This document shows, piece by piece, positions 6,336-12,098 of a stretch of DNA of 19,868 nt (its first letter is position 1; each line of letters opens with the position of its first letter). The notes under the pieces are model-generated. The model was not told the DNA's origin, made no database searches, and was given only the letters and a program-made list of their open reading frames with translations. Origin of the DNA: Dermatophilaceae bacterium (GTDB taxonomy: Bacteria; Actinomycetota; Actinomycetes; Actinomycetales; Dermatophilaceae); NCBI GenBank assembly GCA_013361975.1, contig JABFXB010000078.1:1-19868 (forward strand), in the 5' to 3' direction. The position numbers were made by a program, and so were the translations under genes.

Positions 6336-8000
6336 TCAGCGAGGTTCCAGGCCGAGGCGGGCTGCGACCTGGCTGCCGCCGATCTCACGGACGAAGTCGG
6401 GGTCGCCGACGACCACCAGCTGGTCGGTCGCGCGCGACATCCCGACGTAGAGCATCTCGCGGGCGCGGTCGGTGGACTTCGCGTTGACGCAGAGCACGAC
6501 AGCCCTGCGCTCGAGACCCTTGCAGCCGAGCACGTGCCCGTAGAAGACGTCGTCGTCCTCCCAGAAGGAGCGCCAGTAGCCGACGTGGCCGTCGGCCTCC
6601 TGGCGCTCCACCTGGGCGGGATGACGCGACCCCATGGTCAGCAGCGCCACGTGCTCTGGACGCCACCCCGCGGCGAGCAGCACGTCGACCTGGTCGTCGG
6701 CTGCGTCGATGGCCTCGTCGAGGGTGGTGCCGACGAAGGTCACCTCGGCCCCGTCTCCGCCACGCAGCTGCATACGCGTCGGGGCGAGCGGGCCGAACGC
6801 GCGGGCGATCTGCTGGGTGTTGCGCAGGTTGTGGTCGAGCACGAGCGGGACGAGCGGCACGGGCGGCCGGCCGTAGCGGGCGAAGATCCGCTGGTTCTCG
6901 TCGCTGTAGACGTAGAGCCCGCCCTCGTCCTCGTCGCGCAGGGACTTCATGAGCGGGTGCCACCAGTGGTCGGCGAAGTCCTGGGCCTCGTCGACGATGA
7001 CAGCGTCGAACCGCTTGCCCTCGGGCAGCCCTGAGGCGACCTCGGCCATCCCGGCAGCGAGGTCGCGCTCCCAGAAGGCGGCGTCGTTGCGGTCGTGCGA
7101 CGCGGTGTCGATGCCCCACAGGTTGGCGAGGTCCTCGAACGAGCCGACGAAGGCGGGCCGGTGGTTGCGCGGCACGCCGGCGAGCTGCCGCTTGAAGTAC
7201 TGGGAGAGCCCGATCGAGTAGCAGACGAGAGCCACGCGCTGCGCCCTGCGGTCGCCCTGGCCCCGCGTCAGGTCCTTGGCCTGGGTCAGGGCGAGGATCG
7301 TCTTGCCGCTACCGGCCCCTCCGCGGATCTCCATCCGCCGGATGAGCCGCGTGACCTGCAGCAGGGCAGCCTGCTCGAGAGTCAGCCGGTCGGCCGCGGC
7401 CTCGCGCTCGTCGGCATCGGCGGCGACGTCAGGCGCGGGGAAGCTTCTGCCAGTGAGGATCTCGACGATCAGCTCGATGTCGTCGTCGGTCGGGACGCGC
7501 TGCTCGTTCTCCTGCCTCCCGACCACGTCGTGGATGCGCCGAGCGAGGTCGTCGAGGTCGCGGCTGCCGCTGATCATCCACCGGGGGCAGTCCGTGGTCG
7601 CGAAGTCGTCGGCGAGCTCGGTGAACGGCACGACGACCGCGTGACCGAAGCGCACCCGGCTGCGTCGGTTCTTCCAGCGTGGGTCCGCCTCGATGAACTC
7701 CCGCAGGGCGTACTTGCCGTCGCGGCACTGCTCGACGGGACGCACGCGGCTCTTGCGGGTGCCGCCGCCGGACCACCACTGTCCCTGGGTGTCGACCGAC
7801 ACGCTGCCACCCTTGACCTCGACGACGACGATGCCGACACCCGGCATGAGGACCACGATGTCGAGCTCGTGGTCCTTGCGCGCGGACGTCAGCCGCAGGT
7901 TGGCCAGCAGGACCGTGCCCTCCGCGACGGTGCCGCCGAGCCGCTCCCAGACGATCCGCTCGGACTCGTGCGAGAACCGCACGCCCTCCCCCTGTGCCAT
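6336..8000 (-). CDS. NERD nuclease-domain / UvrD-like SF1 helicase fusion
   Basis: A 554-residue soluble protein. Residues 10-130 form a NERD domain of the PD-(D/E)xK nuclease superfamily, with Glu14 (HESER), Asp47 (HELDIVV) and the Glu61-x-Lys63 pair (VVEVKGG) all present, so nuclease activity is plausible. The rest is a compact superfamily 1 helicase: Walker A GGAGSGKT at 227-234, Walker B VIVDEAQDF with Asp337-Glu338, a motif IV-like NLRNTQQIARAF, a motif V-like GHVLGCKGLE, and motif VI LYVGMSRATDQLVVVG. Family members are thought to act on nucleic acid, in repair or in defence against foreign DNA; the exact role is unknown. There is no methylase or other defence gene next to it. The ATG at 8000 has no Shine-Dalgarno but has TAGCCT six bases upstream, suggesting a leaderless mRNA. 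Confidence 0.92.
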   Translation of the reverse strand: MAQGEGVRFSHESERIVWERLGGTVAEGTVLLANLRLTSARKDHELDIVVLMPGVGIVVVEVKGGSVSVDTQGQWWSGGGTRKSRVRPVEQCRDGKYALREFIEADPRWKNRRSRVRFGHAVVVPFTELADDFATTDCPRWMISGSRDLDDLARRIHDVVGRQENEQRVPTDDDIELIVEILTGRSFPAPDVAADADEREAAADRLTLEQAALLQVTRLIRRMEIRGGAGSGKTILALTQAKDLTRGQGDRRAQRVALVCYSIGLSQYFKRQLAGVPRNHRPAFVGSFEDLANLWGIDTASHDRNDAAFWERDLAAGMAEVASGLPEGKRFDAVIVDEAQDFADHWWHPLMKSLRDEDEGGLYVYSDENQRIFARYGRPPVPLVPLVLDHNLRNTQQIARAFGPLAPTRMQLRGGDGAEVTFVGTTLDEAIDAADDQVDVLLAAGWRPEHVALLTMGSRHPAQVERQEADGHVGYWRSFWEDDDVFYGHVLGCKGLERRAVVLCVNAKSTDRAREMLYVGMSRATDQLVVVGDPDFVREIGGSQVAARLGLEPR

Positions 8001-8006
8001 GGCCGC

Positions 8007-8012
8007 AGGCTA
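8007..8012 (-). promoter_or_regulatory. -10 element TAGCCT placed for a leaderless transcript
   Basis: On the minus strand TAGCCT is followed by six bases (GCGGCC) and then the ATG of the NERD-helicase gene. The spacing puts the expected transcription start at the first base of the start codon. No convincing -35 is visible. Confidence 0.5.
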
Positions 8013-8141
8013 GCCACCCGCGGTGACACGGGGTGGCACATCGGGCGTATGCCGTCCGGCGCGCCGAACGGGGTGCCTGCAGTCATCGGCGCTGCCACGG
8101 GCAAAAACCCCAAAGCCGTCCGGGGCCGTGCCCCGCCCGCG

Positions 8142-8147
8142 TACATT
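8142..8147 (+). promoter_or_regulatory. Candidate -10 (TACATT) for the 8233-10182 gene
   Basis: TACATT fits the TANNNT pattern and lies about 85 bases upstream of the start at 8233, in the spacer between divergent genes. The -35 region is not recognisable. A small hairpin CGGGGC-CGT-GCCCCG (8121-8135) sits just upstream, and a CGTATGCCG word lies at 8046-8054. Confidence 0.35.
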
Positions 8148-8232
8148 CGGAAGTCGTGTGGGCCGAGTTCCGCATGCTTGACCCGAAGGAGTCCCGCGCG
8201 ACGCGTCCGTGCAGATTCTCTCGGAGGTGCTC

Positions 8233-10182
8233 ATGCGAAAGATCATCGCCACCAGCGGAGCCGCGGCCCTCGTCGCAGCGCTGCTGAGTCTGCCAGGAGC
8301 CGCGAACGCCGCCCCTTCTGACACTCGCCAGATACCGTCCTCTGGCACGACGTCCATCCGCGCGACCGCAGCAGGAGCCGGCGGGCTCCAGCAGCCCGAG
8401 CTCCGGGCCGGTCCTGACGGCGAAGGCCCCGCGGTCCCCTCCGCGCGTCCTGACCCCAACTTCAAGCACGGGATCTTCCCGAAGCACCCGCTCGACGCGC
8501 CGGTGGTGCCCTCCAGCGCGGTCGCGGCGACCAACCCGGCGGTCCGGGCCAGCATCCAGGGCCTCAACCACCGCGACCAGCGCACGGCCAACGGCGGCAA
8601 CCAGTTCTCGCTCGAACCTCCGGACCAGGCGCTCTGTGTCGGCAACGGCTTCACGGTCGAGTCGGTCAACAGCGTGCTCCGGGTGTACGACTCGAACGCC
8701 CAGCCCCTGACCGGGGTTCAGGACCTCAACACGTTCTTCCAGTACCCGGCGGCCGTCGATCGCACCAAGGCGCGGCCCGTCTTCGGGCCCGACGTCATCG
8801 ACCCGGTCTGCCTCTACGACCCCGACTTCGGGCGCTTCGTCGTGGCGATCACGACCCTCCACGTCGTGCCGGGGACAGGTGACTTCACGGGCCGCAACAC
8901 GATCGACGTCGCAGTTTCGAACACCGGCGACCCGAGAGGCTCGTGGACCATCTACTCCGTTCCGGCACAGAACGACGGCACCGAGGGCACGCCGGACCAC
9001 GGCTGCACGACCGACAAGGGAGCGCATGGCCCGTGCTTCCAGGACTACCCGCACATCGGTGGCGACGCCAACGGCATCTACATCACGACGAACGAGTACG
9101 ACCTGTTCGGCCCCAACTTCAATGCCGCCCAGGTCTACGCCTTCTCCAAGGCCCAGCTCGCGGCGCACCCCGGCTCGGTTCGGGTGACTCTGGTGCCCAA
9201 CCTCGAGCTGGCCGGCACCCCCGGCTTCACGGTGTGGCCCGCGACGTCACCGGCCAACCAGTACGCCGCCGACGCCAACGGCACGGAGTTCATGCTCAGC
9301 TCGGTGGCCGGCGACGGTTCCGAGACCGGCAACCCGACGGGAACCGCCAAGCGACTTGGTCTCTGGGCGCTGACGAACACAGCCTCGCTCGACGCCGCGA
9401 CGCCCGATCTGAGGGTGACCAACCGCCTGGTCACCAGCCAGACGTACGTCTTCCCACCCAAGGTCGAGCAGAAGCCCGGCCCGACCCCGCTGCGTGAGTG
9501 CATCAACGACACGACGATCTCCACACCGTTCGGTCCCGGGTGCTGGCAGCTGTTCTTCGACCCGCCTGCGCCCGCCCACGACGAGGTCATCTCCCACCTC
9601 GACGCGAACGACACCCGCATGCAGCAGACCTGGTTCACCAACGGTGTGCTGTGGGGGGCCCTCGACACTGCGGTGCGGGTCGGCGGCAAGCTGCGGGCCG
9701 GCATCGCGTGGTTCTCGCTCGAACCCAGGATCAACGGCAGCGGCAAGGTCGGCGGCTCGATCAAGAAGCAGGGTTACCTGGCTCTGGCCGACAGCGACCT
9801 GACCTACCCTGCCGTAACGATGCTGCCGAGCGGCCAGGGAGCCATGGCCTTCACCGTGGCGGGCCCGAGCCACTACCCGAGTGCGGGCTACGTCCCGATC
9901 TCGTCGTCCGGTGCGGTCGGCCCGATCCACATCGTCGGCGAGGGCCTTGGCCCGGACGACGGGTTCACCAGCTACAAGGCGTTCGTCGGCGACCCGCCTC
10001 GCACCCGCTGGGGCGACTACGGCGCCGCCGTCACCGACGGCAGCTCGATCTGGATGGCGTCGGAGTACATCGCCCAGACGTGCACCCTCCAGCAGTACCT
10101 GACCGCGCCCATCGGAAGCTGCGGCGGCACGCGGACGTCGCTCGCCAACTGGTCGACCCGCCTCACGAAGATCACGCCGTAG
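8233..10182 (+). CDS. Large secreted protein of unknown function, probably beta-propeller-like
   Basis: A 649-residue exported protein. The signal peptide is MRKIIATSGAAALVAALLS with a likely cut after GAANA (residue 27). The mature part is rich in short beta strands and turns. It includes DYPHIGGDANGIYITTNEYD and, near the C-terminus, TRWGDYGAAVTD followed by IWMASEYIA; paired phrases of this kind (DYP-x-GxD...YxTxN; RWGDY) occur in uncharacterised secreted actinobacterial proteins. Cysteines are grouped (LCVGNG, PVCLYD, HGCTTDKGAHGPCF, RECIND, GPGCWQ, QTCTLQ, GSCGG), consistent with disulfides outside the cell. I recognise no catalytic motif and no anchor. The start at 8233 is chosen over one eight codons earlier because GGAGG stands five bases before it and the signal peptide then begins MRKII. 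It ends at a strong bidirectional terminator. Confidence 0.85.
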   Translation: MRKIIATSGAAALVAALLSLPGAANAAPSDTRQIPSSGTTSIRATAAGAGGLQQPELRAGPDGEGPAVPSARPDPNFKHGIFPKHPLDAPVVPSSAVAATNPAVRASIQGLNHRDQRTANGGNQFSLEPPDQALCVGNGFTVESVNSVLRVYDSNAQPLTGVQDLNTFFQYPAAVDRTKARPVFGPDVIDPVCLYDPDFGRFVVAITTLHVVPGTGDFTGRNTIDVAVSNTGDPRGSWTIYSVPAQNDGTEGTPDHGCTTDKGAHGPCFQDYPHIGGDANGIYITTNEYDLFGPNFNAAQVYAFSKAQLAAHPGSVRVTLVPNLELAGTPGFTVWPATSPANQYAADANGTEFMLSSVAGDGSETGNPTGTAKRLGLWALTNTASLDAATPDLRVTNRLVTSQTYVFPPKVEQKPGPTPLRECINDTTISTPFGPGCWQLFFDPPAPAHDEVISHLDANDTRMQQTWFTNGVLWGALDTAVRVGGKLRAGIAWFSLEPRINGSGKVGGSIKKQGYLALADSDLTYPAVTMLPSGQGAMAFTVAGPSHYPSAGYVPISSSGAVGPIHIVGEGLGPDDGFTSYKAFVGDPPRTRWGDYGAAVTDGSSIWMASEYIAQTCTLQQYLTAPIGSCGGTRTSLANWSTRLTKITP

Positions 10183-10202
10183 TGTCCGCCTGACACCCGG
10201 CA

Positions 10203-10248
10203 CACGTGTGCCGCCCAGCCTCGCGAATCCGGCTGGGCGGCATACGTG
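10203..10248. terminator. Strong bidirectional terminator between convergent genes
   Basis: The arms 10203-10220 and 10231-10248 pair over 18 positions with a single G-T wobble. The core is GCCGCCCAGCC/GGCTGGGCGGC and the loop is TCGCGAATCC. It lies 20 bases past the stop of the secreted protein and just before the stop of the convergent aldo/keto reductase, so it can serve both strands. The right arm contains a CGGCATACG word. Confidence 0.85.
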
Positions 10249-10264
10249 CTCGGGGACCGGGCCG

Positions 10265-11275
10265 TCAGGCGACGCGCTGCTGCGGCGCCGTCTCGACCGT
10301 CTTGCCCGGGTCGCGCTCGACGATGTCGCCGAGGACGTCGTCGATCTTCTTCATCAGCTCGGGCTCGAGCTTCACGCCGGCGGCCTTGACGTTCTCGGCC
10401 ACCTGCTCGGGACGGGACGCCCCGACGAGCGCGGCGGCGACATTCGGGTTCTGGAGCACCCACGCGACGGCGAGCTGCGCCATCGTGAGGCCGGCCTCGT
10501 CGGCGAGCGGCTTGAGCCCCTGCACCCGGGTGAGCACGTCGTCGTTCATGAAGCGCTTGATCATGTCGGCACCGCCCTTCTCGTCGGCGGCCCGCGAGCC
10601 CTCCGGGGGCTGCTGGCCCGGCTGGTACTTGCCGGTGAGCACGCCCTGCGCGATGGGGCTCCACACGATCTGGCTCACGCCGAGCTCCTCGCACGTCGGC
10701 ACGACCTCGCCCTCGATGACGCGCCAGAGCATGGAGTACTGCGGCTGGCTCGAGATGAGCTGGAAGCCGAGTTCCTTTGCCAGAGCGACGCCCTCACGGA
10801 TCTGGTCAGCGGTCCACTCGCTGACCCCGATGTAGAGCGCCTTGCCCTGGCGCACGACGTCGGCGAACGCCTGCATCGTCTCCTCGAGCGGGGTCTCGGT
10901 GTCGTAGCGGTGCGCCTGGTAGAGGTCGACGTAGTCGGTCTGCAGCCGCTTCAGCGAACCGTTGACCGACTCCATGATGTGCTTCCGGGACAGCCCGGTG
11001 TCGTTCTTGCCGCCCGGCCCGGTGGGCCAGTACACCTTGGTGAAGATCTCCAGGCTCTCGCGGCGCTCGCCCTTGAGGGCCTCGCCGAGGACGGTCTCGG
11101 CCTTCGTGTTGGCGTAGACGTCGGCGGTGTCGAAGGTGCTGATGCCTGCCTCGAGAGCGGCTCGCACGCACTGCGTCGCGACGTCGTTCTCGACCTGTGA
11201 GCCGTGGGTCAACCAGTTGCCGTAGGTGATCTCGGAGATCTTGAGTCCACTGTTACCCAGGTATCGGAAGTTCAT
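10265..11275 (-). CDS. Aldo/keto reductase (Kv-beta-like family)
   Basis: A 336-residue cytoplasmic NADPH-dependent oxidoreductase of the AKR superfamily that reduces aldehydes or ketones. It opens with MNFRYLGNSGLKISEITYG, typical of the Kv-beta/YghZ-like branch. The catalytic tetrad is complete: Asp49 and Tyr54 (FDTADVY), Lys80 (IFTKVYW) and His122 (YQAHRYD). NADPH-binding segments are recognisable as WSPIAQGVLTGKY and GASRPEQVAEN. The substrate cannot be told; detoxification of reactive aldehydes is a usual role and is inference here. The ATG at 11275 has only a G6 run before it and no properly spaced Shine-Dalgarno, but TACGGT lies exactly six bases upstream, pointing to a leaderless mRNA. 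It diverges from the hexapeptide-repeat gene. Confidence 0.95.
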   Translation of the reverse strand: MNFRYLGNSGLKISEITYGNWLTHGSQVENDVATQCVRAALEAGISTFDTADVYANTKAETVLGEALKGERRESLEIFTKVYWPTGPGGKNDTGLSRKHIMESVNGSLKRLQTDYVDLYQAHRYDTETPLEETMQAFADVVRQGKALYIGVSEWTADQIREGVALAKELGFQLISSQPQYSMLWRVIEGEVVPTCEELGVSQIVWSPIAQGVLTGKYQPGQQPPEGSRAADEKGGADMIKRFMNDDVLTRVQGLKPLADEAGLTMAQLAVAWVLQNPNVAAALVGASRPEQVAENVKAAGVKLEPELMKKIDDVLGDIVERDPGKTVETAPQQRVA

Positions 11276-11281
11276 CCCCCC

Positions 11282-11287
11282 ACCGTA
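11282..11287 (-). promoter_or_regulatory. -10 element TACGGT placed for a leaderless transcript
   Basis: On the minus strand TACGGT is followed by six G residues and the ATG of the aldo/keto reductase. It overlaps a CGGCATACG word (CGGCATACGGT), the only case in the window where that word contributes to a likely -10. Confidence 0.5.
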
Positions 11288-11405
11288 TGCCGCCGGGTGG
11301 TTTCGGACGGAACGGCCAAATCCGGTGGTGAGACAGGTGTCAAAGGAACTGTGTGGGCGGGTACAGACGTTGCGGTGAGACCAGCGGCATGCTGCTGGCC
11401 TCCGC

Positions 11406-11431
11406 GGAATCTTCAAGTCCACTTGAACGTT
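11406..11431 (+). promoter_or_regulatory. SigR/SigH-type ECF promoter-like element GGAAT-N18-GTT
   Basis: GGAAT (11406-11410), 18 bases, then GTT (11429-11431) is an exact match to the consensus published for the thiol-stress sigma factor SigR of Streptomyces and close to SigH of mycobacteria. Seven bases later comes an ATG (11439) in frame with the hexapeptide-repeat gene. The expected start of transcription is therefore close to 11438. Function as a promoter is inference. Confidence 0.5.
11412..11427. promoter_or_regulatory. Perfect 16-bp dyad TTCAAGTCCACTTGAA (candidate operator)
   Basis: Two 7-base arms TTCAAGT/ACTTGAA around a central CC. The inner 14 bases differ from the E. coli SoxR box core TCAAGTTAACTTGA only at the central two positions. 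The dyad lies between the two halves of the GGAAT-N18-GTT element, where MerR-family regulators bind. No regulator gene is present in the window. Confidence 0.45.
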
Positions 11432-11492
11432 TATCCGCATGAGTGACGCGTGGGCAGAGTGTCCACGACTGGACCTGAAGGGGGTGCACCCG

Positions 11493-11900
11493 ATGCGGCA
11501 GAGGAAGTACGAGGAGTTCGAAGAGGACAACGGCACGACGCTGCGCTACGTCCGTCACGAGAACGGTGGCGGATTCGTGGAGTCGCACGCCCACGTCGAC
11601 CCGACCGCATTCATCGGGCCATCTGCATACGTCGACCGCGACGCGGTCGTCGGAGCCGGAGCCCGGATCGGCAAGGGCGCGTGGGTCGACCGAGAGGCTG
11701 TGGTCCATCCGCACGCGGTGATCGGCTCCACGGTGCACGTCGGGGCCGGCGCCGTCGTCGGCCGTGACGCCAGGATCGGGGCGCGCGTCAAGATCGGCGC
11801 CCAGGCCCACATCTGGGACGGTGCGCGGGTCGACGGCGACGACGTCGTGCGCGAGGGCGCGGTCGTCCGGGCGGGCTCTCGGGACCGCAGGGCAGCCTGA
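11493..11900 (+). CDS. Left-handed beta-helix (hexapeptide-repeat) protein
   Basis: A 135-residue protein. After a charged N-terminus (MRQRKYEEFEEDNGTTLRYV) almost the whole chain, residues 32 to 128, is about 16 consecutive hexads of the [LIV]-G-x4 type (FIGPSA, VVGAGA, RIGKGA, VIGSTV, HVGAGA, VVGRDA, RIGARV, KIGAQA), which predicts five turns of a left-handed beta-helix. Acyltransferases and gamma-carbonic anhydrases share this fold, but I see no clear set of three metal-binding histidines in the expected spacing and no partner catalytic domain, so the activity is unknown. AAGGGGG lies eight bases before the ATG at 11493. A longer 153-residue form from 11439 is possible if the transcript starts there without a leader. 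It diverges from the aldo/keto reductase gene. Confidence 0.85.
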   Translation: MRQRKYEEFEEDNGTTLRYVRHENGGGFVESHAHVDPTAFIGPSAYVDRDAVVGAGARIGKGAWVDREAVVHPHAVIGSTVHVGAGAVVGRDARIGARVKIGAQAHIWDGARVDGDDVVREGAVVRAGSRDRRAA

Positions 11901-11975
11901 GGTCCAAGGCCTCCGCCACGCCGGCCGGCCCGTTCACGGCGATCGCCGGGCGCGCCGGCGTCAAGCCGATCCGGC

Positions 11976-12024
11976 CCCTGAATATTGGGGGTTCAGGGCC
12001 CCTAAGCAACGGCTTCGGAGGCCC
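11976..12024 (+). other. Two overlapping inverted repeats upstream of the 12099 gene
   Basis: CCCTGAA (11976-11982) pairs with TTCAGGG (11992-11998). The GGG of that right arm also begins a second hairpin: GGGCC (11996-12000), CC, AAGC (12004-12007), loop AACG, GCTT (12012-12015), GG, GGCCC (12020-12024). The two share three bases and so exclude each other if transcribed. They may be alternative RNA structures or DNA binding sites; the position of the promoter is unknown. Confidence 0.4.
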
Positions 12025-12041
12025 TCGGCCCGGTGCATAAC

Positions 12042-12082
12042 CTTCACCGCACGGGTCTGCGCGCAAAGGCGCGCGGGTGAAG
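12042..12082 (+). other. Long-range hairpin just before the ribosome binding site
   Basis: CTTCACC (12042-12048) pairs with GGTGAAG (12076-12082). Inside lies a perfect stem GCGCGC-AAAG-GCGCGC (12059-12074). The structure ends six bases before the TGGAGG Shine-Dalgarno (12088-12093) of the large secreted protein gene. A possible -10 TAACCT at 12038-12043 overlaps its left arm, so only part of it may be transcribed. Confidence 0.4.
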
Positions 12083-12098
12083 AGCACTGGAGGCCGCC

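Noticed and set aside
8083..9168. A 361-codon minus-strand frame opposite the start of the secreted protein
   Set aside because: Antisense-like composition without a ribosome binding site; it would also cross the divergent promoter region.
11900..12098. A known riboswitch (c-di-AMP, c-di-GMP or cobalamin) before the multi-module gene
   Set aside because: Hairpins are present, but I could not find the conserved core sequences of these classes.
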